Part shown: positions 9,364 to 19,095 of the stretch, piece after piece | Layout: each line of letters begins with the position of its first letter | Numbering within the stretch: position 1 is the first letter of the stretch | Assembly (NCBI RefSeq): GCF_004332155.1 | Contig: NZ_SJDV01000003.1 | Location: forward strand, 372,001 to 436,000 | Direction: 5' to 3' | Source: Gramella sp. KN1008 | GTDB taxonomy: Bacteria > Bacteroidota > Bacteroidia > Flavobacteriales > Flavobacteriaceae | Length of the DNA: 64,000 nucleotides | Position numbers and translations under genes: made by a program | Notes under the pieces: model-generated | What the model was told of the DNA's origin: nothing | The model's database searches: none | The model's input: only the letters and a program-made list of their open reading frames with translations

Positions 9364-10179
9364 TTAAGTTGAGTCTGCAATTCGTTGCCGTTTCGCCTCA
9401 AAAATAAGAATTCCGGCCGCTACAGAAACATTCATGGAATCAATTTCCCCATGCATCGGGATTATAATATTCTGTGTAGAGTTTTTAAGCCATTCATCGC
9501 TAAGACCGGTAGCTTCGGTTCCCATTACAATGGCTGATGCTTCCTTAAAATCGATCTCATGATAGGCTTTGGAAGCCTGCAATGCGGCGGAGTAAATATT
9601 AATATTATTTTCTTTTAAAAATTCAATGATCTCTGAAGTTGTGCCGATGGCGATCTGGTTGGTAAAAAGACAGCCAACACTACTTCTAACTATATTAGGG
9701 TTGTACAGATCTGTCTTTGGATTTGCGATGATCACGGCATCCACCGCCGCGGCATCTGCCGTTCTTAAGATCGCTCCAATATTTCCGGGTTTTTCTGGTG
9801 CTTCGGCAACAAGGATGAGCGGGGTGGAAGTTTGGAGTTCAATATCTTCAAGCAGATGTGATTTGGATTTGAAGACAGTGATGATCCCTTCGGTACTGCT
9901 TCTATAGGCTACTTTTTCATATACCTCCTGGCTTATCTCGATTATCTCAGCCGGTTCTTCGCTGGCAGATCTTGCAATCTCCAGTACTTTCTGAAAATCT
10001 ATAAGCTCCGGATTGAAATAAAGCTGAAGCAGCTCATAGTTTCCTTTAATCGCAAGGGAGGTTTCTCTCTGACCTTCAACTACAAAAACATTCTCCTTTC
10101 TCCGGTTACGGGATTTCTCCTGTAGCTGAAGCAATCTTTTTATTTCCCTGTTCTGGGTGCTGGTGATACTTTTAAGCAT
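9364..10179 (-). CDS. TrmH/SpoU-family RNA 2'-O-methyltransferase
   Basis: 271 residues. An N-terminal substrate-binding domain (ENVFVVEGQRETSLA near residue 30) is followed by a SPOUT catalytic domain with the three family motifs: GAILRTADAAAVDAVII near residue 133, MGTEATGLSDEW near 218 and IPMHGEIDSMNVSVAAGI near 240. The Asn, Glu and Ser used for AdoMet binding and catalysis are all present. It resembles RlmB-type 23S rRNA methylases, but the exact target nucleotide cannot be deduced. No signal peptide. It is transcribed towards the M48 protease, with a terminator of the preceding gene pair separating it from the amidohydrolases. Confidence 0.9.
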   Translation of the reverse strand: MLKSITSTQNREIKRLLQLQEKSRNRRKENVFVVEGQRETSLAIKGNYELLQLYFNPELIDFQKVLEIARSASEEPAEIIEISQEVYEKVAYRSSTEGIITVFKSKSHLLEDIELQTSTPLILVAEAPEKPGNIGAILRTADAAAVDAVIIANPKTDLYNPNIVRSSVGCLFTNQIAIGTTSEIIEFLKENNINIYSAALQASKAYHEIDFKEASAIVMGTEATGLSDEWLKNSTQNIIIPMHGEIDSMNVSVAAGILIFEAKRQRIADST

Positions 10180-10208
10180 GGCGATAAAAATACGTAGATA
10201 TTAGGCAT

Positions 10209-10235
10209 AAAAAAAGCCCCTGAGTTTTCAGGGGC
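10209..10235 (-). terminator. Rho-independent terminator of the amidohydrolase pair
   Basis: On the minus strand GCCCCTGA - AAAC - TCAGGGGC followed by seven T. It lies 17 bp past the stop of the 448-aa amidohydrolase. Confidence 0.88.
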
Positions 10236-10252
10236 CTATATCTTAGCAGTCT

Positions 10253-11599
10253 TTATTTGCTATCTTCTTCTTTCTGTTTTTCAGTTTCCTGATTTTCATA
10301 TTTTTCAGAATAGCGCTTCCATAGTTCTGTCTGGTGAGACTCCAGGCTGATTTTCCTTCCATCAATGAAAGCATGAGTCAGTCGGTTGGTTCTCATGTCC
10401 AGTGCGTCTCCTTCAGAAATAAATAAAGTGGCCGATTTTCCTTTTTCAAGACTTCCGTAGGTATCATCAATCCCCAGGATCTTGGCCGTATTTAAAGTTA
10501 TAAGCTGAAGGGCATTTTCCTTGTCCATTCCAAATGCCGCCACAGTACCGGCGTAAAAAGGCAAATTCCTGGTGTTCATTCTTTCCATTTGTCCACTGCT
10601 TTCAATTCCAACAAGAACACCTCTATCCTGAAGCAGTTTCGCTAATTTATAAGGATAATCGTAGTCCTCGTAAGCCATTTCTGGAGTGCTGTGGGGGCGG
10701 TTCACCAAAACAGGAACATTATTTTCCTTAAGTTGTTCTGCCACACCCAGTGCATTATAGCCTCCAACGATCACAAATCCATCAAGCTTCTGATCTTTCT
10801 TGAACTGCAGAGCATCAAGTATCTCCTTTTCACCATCCACGTGAACGAATACCCTTTTCTCCCCGGTAAAAACCGTTTCCATTGCCTGGTATGGCAGATG
10901 GGTATAATCCTGAGCTCCGGCCAGGTAAGCTTTAGCTTCATTAAAGAAATCTTCCAGTTTCTGAATTTCTTCGGTATATTCTTTATTAGGTTTCAGGTTA
11001 GGGTCTTCGCCTCTCCACCAGCGACCTCGGCTAAAAGCATCAGGCCAGTTAATGTGAAGTGCGTCATCCTCTTTTACTACAGCATCTTCCCAGTTCCATG
11101 CATCGAACTGCACTACAGATGAGGTGCCCGAAACAAGTCCTCCCCGGGGAACGATCTGTCCAAGTAGCACTCCATTAGGTCTCATGGACTCAACGATCTT
11201 GCTTTCGGCATTATAGGCGATCAAACTTCTTACATTTGGAAGAATTTCTCCAATTTCATCCTGGTCTATAGTGGGTCTTACTGCGGCGATCTCCACCAGT
11301 CCCAACGTTGAATTGGGCGCGATAAACCCCGGATATACATGTTTCCCTTCCGCCTGGATGATCTCACCTCTGTACTGCATTTTCGTTGAGGTTGCATCCA
11401 TTACCTGGGTAAGTTTACCGTTTTCAAATATTATAAGGCTGTTCTCTATCACTTCACCATTCCCAAGATGGGCGGTAGCTCCAACAATAGTCACTGCTTC
11501 GCTCTGCTCGGGTGCAGGGGTTTGCTGTGCAGAGCTGTTTCCTGAGATGATCAGGAATGCTATTAAAATATAATTATATACTGATTTCATTTTTGTCAA
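10253..11599 (-). CDS. Secreted amidohydrolase-like protein lacking metal ligands
   Basis: 448 residues with a signal peptide ending near SSAQQ. The amidohydrolase/imidazolonepropionase fold is recognisable from the N-terminal beta sandwich (VTIVGATAHLGNGEVIENSL), the transition to the barrel (VYPGFIAPNSTLGLVE) and the C-terminal LNTAKILGIDDTYGSLEKGK signature. Where active relatives have HxH after the PGF/PGL turn, this protein has PNS, and no other metal-binding His cluster is evident. It is probably catalytically inactive or uses a different chemistry. It starts 4 bp after the 988-aa amidohydrolase, so the two may form one periplasmic complex (inference). Confidence 0.85.
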   Translation of the reverse strand: MTKMKSVYNYILIAFLIISGNSSAQQTPAPEQSEAVTIVGATAHLGNGEVIENSLIIFENGKLTQVMDATSTKMQYRGEIIQAEGKHVYPGFIAPNSTLGLVEIAAVRPTIDQDEIGEILPNVRSLIAYNAESKIVESMRPNGVLLGQIVPRGGLVSGTSSVVQFDAWNWEDAVVKEDDALHINWPDAFSRGRWWRGEDPNLKPNKEYTEEIQKLEDFFNEAKAYLAGAQDYTHLPYQAMETVFTGEKRVFVHVDGEKEILDALQFKKDQKLDGFVIVGGYNALGVAEQLKENNVPVLVNRPHSTPEMAYEDYDYPYKLAKLLQDRGVLVGIESSGQMERMNTRNLPFYAGTVAAFGMDKENALQLITLNTAKILGIDDTYGSLEKGKSATLFISEGDALDMRTNRLTHAFIDGRKISLESHQTELWKRYSEKYENQETEKQKEEDSK

Positions 11600-11603
11600 T
11601 TTT

Positions 11604-14570
11604 TTATTGAACCTTCTCTAGAAGATCACAGTGAACTCTCTGCTTTTCTTTTTTGGTCACAGGCTGGGTTTTAATACCATTGTTCTTGGCCTTAAGCATT
11701 TGCCCGATAAGTTCGTTACGTTCTTTTTTGATCTCATTCCTCATCTTTCCATCACGTTCTATGTCAAAATAGAACACTCCTTCTACCATGGTCTTTTCGG
11801 GTTTGGCATAGACAGAAAGCGGATGCTCGTTCCATAATACAAGATCGGCTTGCTTTCCTGTTTTAATACTTCCCACAAGATCATCTACATGCAATAGTTT
11901 TGCTGGGTTAATGGTCACCATTTTCCATGCTTCCTCTTCGCTCATCCCACCATATTTTACACTTTTAGCGGCTTCCTGGTTCAGTCTTCGGCTCATCTCG
12001 CTATCATCACTGTTGATGGCAACAGTGAGGCCAACTTCATTCATGATCGCAGCGTTATAAGGGATCGCATCGTTCACCTCATATTTGTAGGCCCACCAGT
12101 CAGAGAACGTAGAGGCTCCAACGCCATGTTCCTTCATCTTGTCGGCTACTTTGTAGCCCTCCAGGATGTGCGTGAAGGTATTGATGTTAAAGTCAAAGGC
12201 TTCCGCAACTTTCATAAGCATATTGATCTCGCTCTGGATATAAGAGTGGGAGGTCACGAAACGCTCTCCGTTAAGGATTTCCACAATAGTCTCCATTTCC
12301 AGATCCTTGCGAAAATCTTCACCACTTTTTTTCTGACTTTCGTAAGCACGGGCACGACTGAAATAATCGGTAAATACCTGTTCAACTCCCATTCTGGTTT
12401 GCGGAAATCTTATAGTGCTGCCCCAATTGGACTGCTTGACGTTTTCTCCCAGAGCAAATTTGATAAAAGGAGGTGCCTGTTCAAAGATCATATCTTCAGC
12501 AGATTCTCCCCATTTTAGTTTAAGGATAGCTGACTGCCCGCCGATGGGGTTAGCCGAACCATGAAGTAACTGAATTGAAGTCACCCCGCCGGCAAGGTTC
12601 CTATAGATATTAATATCAGTAGGATCTACAACATCTTCCATCTGAACTTCGGCAGATGAATTATGTCCTGCCTCGTTAATGTCTGAAGCTGCAATATGCG
12701 AGTGCTCGTCAACTATACCCGCTGTAAGATGTTTACCGGTAGCATCGATCACCCTGGCTCCGCCGGCATTGAGATCCTTTCCAATGCGAACTATCTCCCC
12801 ATTCTTCACCAGCACATCTGTATTTTCCAGTACTCCTTCATCTTCACTTGTCCAAACGGTCGCATTCCTGAAAAGAACATTTTCCTGTTTTGGTTTTTGA
12901 GTAAAGCCATATGCAACATTAGGATAGGTGACAGGTATTACTGTATGCATCTTCTCCTTCTTCTCCTTATCATCTTTCTTTTCAGCATCGCTTTGTTTTG
13001 AAGCTGTGAACGCAGTCTCAGTTCCATTAGGCATGATCGCCTTTCCAGATATTTTATCGGTACTTTCCGGTACATTTGCTGAAAGTCTGACGAACTCTGT
13101 TTTGGTGGTATCCGGAGAAGATAGCAAAAGGTTCATCCAGTTATCCTGAAAGCTGAGTTTGGAACCTATCTTGGTGTCGCCCATTTTAACCTCGGCTTTT
13201 GGTTTGGAAGGTTCCCCGGTGATACTAAGCTCATAGCTCTTCCCATCTACTTTCAGATCATATTTCCCGGTAATATTAGTAACGTCCATATTTTCAAGGA
13301 TCGTTCTGTAGCCCTGTACCCAGTTTTCATAAAGGGTGGTCTCCTTATCGAAATAATCACCAGAGGTAATGATAAAGTTTGCCCAGGCTCCTTCTTTTAT
13401 TACGCCTATTTTTCCTTCCTTGCCGATGGTCCTGGCTGGAACCGTAGTTAAGGCTGCAAGGGCAGCTTCTTTGCTTAAACCATATTCGATGGCCTTTAAC
13501 AGGTTTGCTTTGAATTCTTTTTCAGCATCAATGGAGTGAGTTGTTAGTGTAAAAGGCACTTTGTTTTCTGAAAGCATCTTCAAATTTGCAGGCGCCTGAT
13601 TCCATTCTCTCATTTCTTCGAGGCTTAACTGATTTGCCAGGTATGGATTTTCAACATCGTAAGCTTCCGGAAATTTGAGAGGTACTATAAAGGTCGCATT
13701 CGACTCTTTTATTTTATCCAGTCTCTGGTATTCCTTTCCGCTTCCAACGATCACATATTGAATTCCGAATTCATCCCCAACCTTATCGGCTCTAAGCTCA
13801 TTTAAGAGATTATCTGTAGCGAAGATCTGTACCAGATCACTGTTCTCATTCAGAGCCTCGAGGGCAAGGTCTTTATTGTCGGCATTTCCTCCCGCATACC
13901 ATTTTGCATCAAGGTAAGCCTGACGGATGAGTGCCATGGTTCCCATAATGGAAGTAGGATAGGACTGTCTTGACTGTACGCTCTTATCAAAAGAAAGATA
14001 TTGAGCAGATCTTTCGTCAATGATTCTGTCGCCTTCAGTTACTCCGGGTGTAAGCGCTACCAGCATTCCGGTTCCGCGGATGATCCCGTCCGGTACATGA
14101 GTGTTCACAACTCCAAATCCCGCTTTATGGAGTTTTTCGGCTTCTTTTGAGTCGAAACTGAAATTAGCCACCGCATCAGTATCAGGTCTTATATGGTCAT
14201 TCCAGTAATAGCCTTCACGTCCAGCATCATACTGAGGCTGACTTCCGTTTTCAGCTCTTTTGGGTTTGGAAATCCCAAAGCTGGTATACAGATCTATAAA
14301 GGATGGATAGACTTCTTTTCCCTGAAGGTCAACCACTGTGCTGTTGGCAGGAATATTAATCGATTTTCCTACCGCGGTTATCTTTCCTTCTTTGATCGCA
14401 AACATTCCATTGTTAATAATGGTTTGCGGATCTACATGTATTTTCGCATTCTTAAAAACAGTGTAATTGGTGTTCCGGGTTTTGACACCATCATTCTTGG
14501 GAAAGTATTCCTGTGCATGTAAGTTCAATACACCTAGAAACACTCCCAGGATCAGAAATTTTAATTTCAT
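11604..14570 (-). CDS. Tandem-domain secreted amidohydrolase
   Basis: 988 residues with a signal peptide (MKLKFLILGVFLGVLNLHAQ) and two amidohydrolase modules. Module 1 (about residues 30-430) keeps the fold and the LTTVPARTIGKEGKIGVIKEG signature but has VYPSFIDLYTS where HxH is expected. Module 2 (about residues 580-960) has a complete metal site: GIVDEHSHIA, TSHSYI, FTHI and INSDDSEM, the last providing the catalytic Asp. A charged linker (KKDDKEKKEK) separates them. Substrates of such flavobacterial secreted amidohydrolases are unknown; dipeptides or cyclic amides are plausible. It is the first gene of a pair with the 448-aa paralogue. Of three amidohydrolase modules here only one looks active. 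Confidence 0.9.
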   Translation of the reverse strand: MKLKFLILGVFLGVLNLHAQEYFPKNDGVKTRNTNYTVFKNAKIHVDPQTIINNGMFAIKEGKITAVGKSINIPANSTVVDLQGKEVYPSFIDLYTSFGISKPKRAENGSQPQYDAGREGYYWNDHIRPDTDAVANFSFDSKEAEKLHKAGFGVVNTHVPDGIIRGTGMLVALTPGVTEGDRIIDERSAQYLSFDKSVQSRQSYPTSIMGTMALIRQAYLDAKWYAGGNADNKDLALEALNENSDLVQIFATDNLLNELRADKVGDEFGIQYVIVGSGKEYQRLDKIKESNATFIVPLKFPEAYDVENPYLANQLSLEEMREWNQAPANLKMLSENKVPFTLTTHSIDAEKEFKANLLKAIEYGLSKEAALAALTTVPARTIGKEGKIGVIKEGAWANFIITSGDYFDKETTLYENWVQGYRTILENMDVTNITGKYDLKVDGKSYELSITGEPSKPKAEVKMGDTKIGSKLSFQDNWMNLLLSSPDTTKTEFVRLSANVPESTDKISGKAIMPNGTETAFTASKQSDAEKKDDKEKKEKMHTVIPVTYPNVAYGFTQKPKQENVLFRNATVWTSEDEGVLENTDVLVKNGEIVRIGKDLNAGGARVIDATGKHLTAGIVDEHSHIAASDINEAGHNSSAEVQMEDVVDPTDINIYRNLAGGVTSIQLLHGSANPIGGQSAILKLKWGESAEDMIFEQAPPFIKFALGENVKQSNWGSTIRFPQTRMGVEQVFTDYFSRARAYESQKKSGEDFRKDLEMETIVEILNGERFVTSHSYIQSEINMLMKVAEAFDFNINTFTHILEGYKVADKMKEHGVGASTFSDWWAYKYEVNDAIPYNAAIMNEVGLTVAINSDDSEMSRRLNQEAAKSVKYGGMSEEEAWKMVTINPAKLLHVDDLVGSIKTGKQADLVLWNEHPLSVYAKPEKTMVEGVFYFDIERDGKMRNEIKKERNELIGQMLKAKNNGIKTQPVTKKEKQRVHCDLLEKVQ

Positions 14571-14647
14571 TTAGTTCAAGGGTTTTAATAAAATAGATTA
14601 TTCAAATAATTAAGAGAGGCTCAAAATACTAAAATTTGGAGAATCTG

Positions 14648-15730
14648 CTAACCTTTTTTAAAAGCCTGACGAGAATCATCAAAATAATTAACAAGAAGAG
14701 CCACCACATAACTGTAACTTTTCATTCCGTCTGCCTGATTATTTGCGATAAGATAACGGTTATAGGTAGCCTGGAAGATAGGCTCAAAAGGATTTGTATG
14801 CCTGAGCCAGAATTCATCTACCTCCCTGTAGTTTTTCAGGATCCCGGAATTCATTTTAGCGGTCATTTCTTTGACTCTTTCGGGTTCCCGGCGGTAGATC
14901 TCACTAAGGCAGTAACTTAATGCAAAGGTATACCCGGAATACCTGAAATAAGGATCGGGGTGATTCATCGTAGCCAGGCACGCAATGAAGTTCGCTTCGT
15001 TCTCTTTTGCAAAACCAAGCTGATGCCCAATTTCATGACTTGCCGTAGTCGGGATCTTATAAGGCACAATAAGGGTGTTCACCTGGGCTTCATTCGTTAG
15101 CGGATTCAGGTAGCCATTGAATCCCATATATGTTAAGGGGATACTGTATAATGAGCGTTTTAAAGCTTCCCCATTATACCTAAGTTCAGGAAAGTCCTTC
15201 TGAAGATTCTCATAACCTTCTATGGTAAGGTCAAAAAGCTCTTTTTTAGTAAAATCATATTCTACCTTTACCGAATCATTTTCGGCCAGTTTGGAATGCA
15301 ACTCATTGGATTTTTCGATGAGAGTTTCTGTAAGAGTAATGAGCTTTTCTGTAGTATAATTGTTTTCGATCTCCAGGCTCTTATGTAGAGGAAGGCGATA
15401 ATAATTAAATCCCCAGAACAGATGAAAACAAAAATAGATCACCGATAGTGTGGCAAGAGCATCTGGTATCCAGGATTTGGGATTCCTGAATTTCTGGCTT
15501 ATCCTTCTGGCCAGCCAAATTATAAGTAGGATCACCAGGGCGGCATATAAAAAATCACCCAGGGAAAAAGGTACAAATCCCAGGCTGTATCTCATAATTT
15601 TTGAAATTACGGGGTACAGGCCATGGGAATAATACTCTTCAATGAAATATGGATGATTCTTGAGTATATTGATGCCTATGATCTGAAGAGGCAAAAATAT
15701 GGCGAGCAACAATACAGATTTTCTCTTCAC
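14648..15730 (-). CDS. DUF3810 membrane protein with HExxH motif
   Basis: 360 residues with three transmembrane segments in the first 125 residues (near 5-20, 55-75 and 95-115), then a soluble domain with ASHEIGHQLGFAKENEANF near residue 230. The HEIGH plus downstream Glu is a gluzincin-type zinc site, so a membrane-anchored metalloprotease is likely, though I know of no characterised member. Length and motif match DUF3810 of Bacteroidetes. It lies 77 bp upstream of the tandem amidohydrolase on the same strand and is divergent from pepD. Confidence 0.85.
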   Translation of the reverse strand: MKRKSVLLLAIFLPLQIIGINILKNHPYFIEEYYSHGLYPVISKIMRYSLGFVPFSLGDFLYAALVILLIIWLARRISQKFRNPKSWIPDALATLSVIYFCFHLFWGFNYYRLPLHKSLEIENNYTTEKLITLTETLIEKSNELHSKLAENDSVKVEYDFTKKELFDLTIEGYENLQKDFPELRYNGEALKRSLYSIPLTYMGFNGYLNPLTNEAQVNTLIVPYKIPTTASHEIGHQLGFAKENEANFIACLATMNHPDPYFRYSGYTFALSYCLSEIYRREPERVKEMTAKMNSGILKNYREVDEFWLRHTNPFEPIFQATYNRYLIANNQADGMKSYSYVVALLVNYFDDSRQAFKKG

Positions 15731-15767
15731 GGCTTAAAAATACAAATATTTAGCAGGCCTCAAATTT

Positions 15768-15795
15768 TTGAAATCGGTCAAATCGAATACCTTTG
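15768..15795 (+). promoter_or_regulatory. Promoter of pepD
   Basis: TTG (15768-15770), 17 bp, then TACCTTTG (15788-15795): a full Bacteroidetes -33/-7 pair. The ATG at 15819 lies about 18-20 nt past the predicted start of transcription. It settles the pepD start, because the longer reading frame from TTG 15768 begins inside this promoter. Confidence 0.75.
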
Positions 15796-15818
15796 TGAAT
15801 ATACCAAAAAATACAGGA

Positions 15819-17279
15819 ATGAATGAAGAAATAAGGGCACTGGAGCCCAAAGTCTTATGGAATAAATTTGCAGATCTGAATGCCGTGCCCAGACCCTCAA
15901 AAAAAGAGGGGCGGGTTATAGAATTCATTAAGAATTTCGGGAATGAACTTGGTCTGGAAACTGAAGTAGATGAAGTAGGAAATGTGGTGATCCGTAAACC
16001 TGCCACCAGAGGCATGGAAAACCGAAAAAAGATCGTTCTTCAGGCCCATCTGGATATGGTTCACCAGAAAAATAATGATACCGAATTCGATTTTGACAAC
16101 CAGGGTATAGAGATGTATGTAGATGGAGACTGGGTACGGGCTAAAGGAACCACGCTGGGAGCAGATAATGGCCTGGGCGTGGCAACCATGATGGCGATAC
16201 TGGAAAGTAACTCGATTGAACATCCTCCGCTGGAAGCTCTTTTTACGATAGATGAAGAAACAGGCATGACCGGTGCCAAAGGATTAAGTCCAGAAATTCT
16301 CGAAGGAGATATTCTCTTAAACCTGGATACTGAAGAAGACGATGAGATCGGGATCGGGTGTGCCGGAGGAGTTGATATCACAGCTACAAGATCCTATGAG
16401 GAGGAAAATATGCCTGAATCGTACCGTTCTTATGAAGTAAAGGTCCAGGGACTTATGGGAGGACATTCGGGAATGGATATTATCAAAGGCCTTGGTAATG
16501 CCAATAAACTGATGAATCGTTTGCTGGTAAATACGGCAGAAGAATTCAAATTGCGAATCTCTGAAATTGATGGCGGAGGATTGCGAAACGCGATTCCGCG
16601 TGAAAGCACTGCGGTTATAGCCCTTCCTGAAACAGAAGAAGAAACCTTTAAAAAGGAATTCGAAAAACGGGCGAAGGCTATTAAAGAAGAATATGCATCG
16701 CTTGAACCTAACTTAATTCTTGAGCTAAACAAAATAGCTTCACAGGAAAAGGTGATGGACCTTGCTTCCCAGCGTGAACTCGTCCTTGCACTGGCCGGGG
16801 CTCATAATGGGGTTTACAGGATGAGTCCTGAAATTGAAGGGCTTGTGGAAGCATCGAATAATATCGCGAACGTTACTGTGAAAGAGGGTGAAATATGGAT
16901 AAAATGCCTCACCAGAAGTTCTGTAGATTCATCAAAGGACGATCTGGCTAACTCCATAAAATCTGTTTTTGAACTTGCCGGATTTAAGGTGGAATTATCT
17001 GGAGAATATCCAGGTTGGGCACCGAACAGTGACTCTGCTATCCTGAAGACGTTGGACGGGATCTATCAGAAGATGAATGGAGAAAAGGCACATATCGCAG
17101 CCTGTCATGCCGGCCTTGAGTGTGGGATCATAGGAAGCCATTATCCGGGGATGGATATGATCTCCTTTGGGCCTACAATAAGAGGAGCTCATTCTCCAGA
17201 TGAAAGGGCAAGTATAAAATCTGCTCAGAAATACTGGGATTTCTTACTAGAAGTATTGAGAAACATCCCTGAGAATTAA
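15819..17279 (+). CDS. pepD: Aminoacyl-histidine dipeptidase (M20 family)
   Basis: 486 residues from ATG 15819 (MNEEIRALEPKVLWNKFADL). It hydrolyses Xaa-His and other dipeptides in the cytosol. The two-zinc site is intact: QAHLDMVHQKN (His and Asp), GADNGLGVA (bridging Asp), IDEETGMTGAKGL (general-base Glu plus ligand), LDTEEDDEI, and the late LECGIIGSHYPGMD/AHSPDE region with the last His. A lid domain occupies about residues 200-370. A frame extension to TTG 15768 is rejected because a promoter lies there. It is monocistronic: own promoter upstream and a bidirectional terminator downstream. Length agrees with bacterial PepD (about 485). Confidence 0.95.
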   Translation: MNEEIRALEPKVLWNKFADLNAVPRPSKKEGRVIEFIKNFGNELGLETEVDEVGNVVIRKPATRGMENRKKIVLQAHLDMVHQKNNDTEFDFDNQGIEMYVDGDWVRAKGTTLGADNGLGVATMMAILESNSIEHPPLEALFTIDEETGMTGAKGLSPEILEGDILLNLDTEEDDEIGIGCAGGVDITATRSYEEENMPESYRSYEVKVQGLMGGHSGMDIIKGLGNANKLMNRLLVNTAEEFKLRISEIDGGGLRNAIPRESTAVIALPETEEETFKKEFEKRAKAIKEEYASLEPNLILELNKIASQEKVMDLASQRELVLALAGAHNGVYRMSPEIEGLVEASNNIANVTVKEGEIWIKCLTRSSVDSSKDDLANSIKSVFELAGFKVELSGEYPGWAPNSDSAILKTLDGIYQKMNGEKAHIAACHAGLECGIIGSHYPGMDMISFGPTIRGAHSPDERASIKSAQKYWDFLLEVLRNIPEN

Positions 17280-17355
17280 TTGCCTTTTACCGGATAATAG
17301 GAAAAACCAACTGCTTGTTTTTACTTTCTAAACAAGTTCAGGATAACCAAAAATA

Positions 17356-17385
17356 AAAAGCCCCACGCAGCTGCGTGGGGCTTTT
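17356..17385. terminator. Bidirectional terminator, perfect 30-bp palindrome
   Basis: AAAAGCCCCACGCAG followed directly by its exact complement CTGCGTGGGGCTTTT. It ends pepD (+) and the cyclophilin-FKBP gene (-). Confidence 0.92.
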
Positions 17386-17407
17386 AGTTTATTCGGTCTA
17401 AAATCGA

Positions 17408-18529
17408 TTATTCAGCGATTCCGGTGATTTCCATTACGAAGATAAGGTCGGTGTTTGGAGGAATTACGCCTCCTGCACCTCTTTCACCATATCCAAGGTG
17501 ACTTGGGATCCAGATAACTGCTTTGTCTCCCACCTGCATCTGCTGAAGTCCTTCTTTGAATCCGGGGATCATAGGTGCATCCGGGCCATATTGCATTGGC
17601 ATGGCTCCGTAACCACCCTGAGCAGCTCTCTGCTCGTTGAAGATACCGGCTTCTTTAGCCACTTCCTCCTTATTCGTGTCAAAAAGAGTTCCGTCAGCAA
17701 AATATCCTTCATAGATAACATTTACTTTCTGGCCATTCTTTGGTTCTTCTCCATCACCTTCATTTTCGAAATAGATCTTTAACCCGCTGTCCAGAGAATC
17801 AGCTTTTTCTTCAAGAGCTTCAAATTCCTGAGATTTTTCTGCTTTCATCTCCTGCATTTTCTGAGCCTGGGCTTCTTTTTCAGCTTCTACTTCAGCAAGC
17901 TGGTCCTCCATTACTTTTGGGGCCTCAAAGTTTTTGGCTGCACTTCCTTTTCTTATGATATTCACTTCGTTCATCACCACATCCTTTACGGGGCGGTCAC
18001 GAGGATCGGTTTCCACCTTTCCTATAGCTTCAACCACATCCAACCCTTTAACTACTTTTCCAAAAACCGTATGTCTTGGGTCTAGTTGCTGAACAGGAGC
18101 AAGGGTTATAAAGAACTGGCTTCCGTTAGTTCCCGGGCCGGCATTCGCCATAGAAAGGATTCCCTTATCATCATGACTTAAAGAGTCTACAAATTCATCG
18201 GGAAACTTATAGCCGGGTCCGCCACTACCAGTTCCGGTAGGGTCGCCTCCCTGGATCACGAATCCGTCAATAACCCTATGGAAGATCAGTCCGTCGTAAT
18301 ACTTTTTATCTTTATAAGTGCTATCGGCCATGGTGCTGGTTCCTTCAGCAAGGGAAACAAAACTTGCCACGGTCATAGGGGTCTCTTCGAAATAAAGTTC
18401 TGCCACTATAGGACCCATGGAGGTTTTGAATTCAACATACATCCCGTCTTCCAGCTCAGGGTATTCCTCATTACAGGAGAATAGGGATAGCGCAATCGTT
18501 AACAGTAAAAAAATACTTTTAGTCTTCAT
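17408..18529 (-). CDS. Dual-domain peptidyl-prolyl isomerase lipoprotein (cyclophilin + FKBP)
   Basis: 373 residues. The lipoprotein signal has lipobox LSLFSC with Cys19. A cyclophilin domain spans about 30-190 ([32 protein letters not shown]), a charged coiled-coil linker about 205-245, and an FKBP domain about 250-373 ([43 protein letters not shown]). Both domains keep core active-site residues, so both should catalyse proline isomerisation of exported proteins. Such cyclophilin-FKBP fusions (dual-family immunophilins) are known from Flavobacterium and apicomplexans. It follows gldI by 2 bp, suggesting a shared periplasmic or outer-membrane folding function. Confidence 0.94.
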   Translation of the reverse strand: MKTKSIFLLLTIALSLFSCNEEYPELEDGMYVEFKTSMGPIVAELYFEETPMTVASFVSLAEGTSTMADSTYKDKKYYDGLIFHRVIDGFVIQGGDPTGTGSGGPGYKFPDEFVDSLSHDDKGILSMANAGPGTNGSQFFITLAPVQQLDPRHTVFGKVVKGLDVVEAIGKVETDPRDRPVKDVVMNEVNIIRKGSAAKNFEAPKVMEDQLAEVEAEKEAQAQKMQEMKAEKSQEFEALEEKADSLDSGLKIYFENEGDGEEPKNGQKVNVIYEGYFADGTLFDTNKEEVAKEAGIFNEQRAAQGGYGAMPMQYGPDAPMIPGFKEGLQQMQVGDKAVIWIPSHLGYGERGAGGVIPPNTDLIFVMEITGIAE

Positions 18530-18531
18530 TC

Positions 18532-19095
18532 TTAATTATTGATTTCATTATTGGGTTGTTCTTCTTTTATGGTATGTAATGTAACCCGCGTCATAATGGG
18601 AACATTACTGCCAATTTTTTTCTTGTCGCCGTAATATCCGAAAGCTTTATGAGAAGGAAATAGAAAAGTTACCGTTTCGCCTTCTTTCATTAATTTTAAT
18701 CCCTGCCTGAGACCGGTGAAAAGTTTTTCCCTGTCTATCGCATACTCACGGGTTGGTTTTTCTCCCTCTGCATAAATTGGTTTCCCTTCTATGGTAGAGA
18801 TGCTGTAATCAAAGACCACGATATCACCAAATTCAGGAGTTTGGGTATTGGAGCTGTCGGTAGACTTCTCATTATAATAATACCAGAACCCATCAGCTGA
18901 GGTAAGATATTCTATATTCTCATCCTGCCCCATCACCTGTTTGATATATTCCTCTTCTTCTGCGATCATCTCCTTGTTCCTCTCAACAGATTCATCTATG
19001 TATGAACCGCTGTTCTGAGAAACAGGATATCTGGCTTCGGGCGATTTACAGGCCCCGAAAAGCACAAATATCAGTAATATGGATATTATTTTCAT
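18532..19095 (-). CDS. gldI: Gliding-motility-associated FKBP-type isomerase lipoprotein GldI
   Basis: 187 residues with lipoprotein signal [16 protein letters not shown] (Cys16) and one FKBP domain (about 85-175: [32 protein letters not shown]). Length and order match GldI of Flavobacterium johnsoniae, needed there for gliding and SprB secretion, presumably by folding Gld or type IX secretion components. It overlaps the DHH phosphoesterase gene by 4 bp and precedes the cyclophilin-FKBP gene by 2 bp. No other gld gene is in the window, so motility itself cannot be concluded. Confidence 0.88.
   Translation of the reverse strand: MKIISILLIFVLFGACKSPEARYPVSQNSGSYIDESVERNKEMIAEEEEYIKQVMGQDENIEYLTSADGFWYYYNEKSTDSSNTQTPEFGDIVVFDYSISTIEGKPIYAEGEKPTREYAIDREKLFTGLRQGLKLMKEGETVTFLFPSHKAFGYYGDKKKIGSNVPIMTRVTLHTIKEEQPNNEINN

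Noticed and set aside
11631..14522. Several plus-strand ORFs of 60-130 codons opposite the large amidohydrolase
   Set aside because: They are shadows of a well-supported 988-codon gene, without promoters or recognisable domains.
15768..15818. Longer pepD frame starting at TTG 15768
   Set aside because: The TTG is the -33 element and TACCTTTG at 15788 the -7 element of the gene's own promoter; ATG 15819 fits the family N-terminus.
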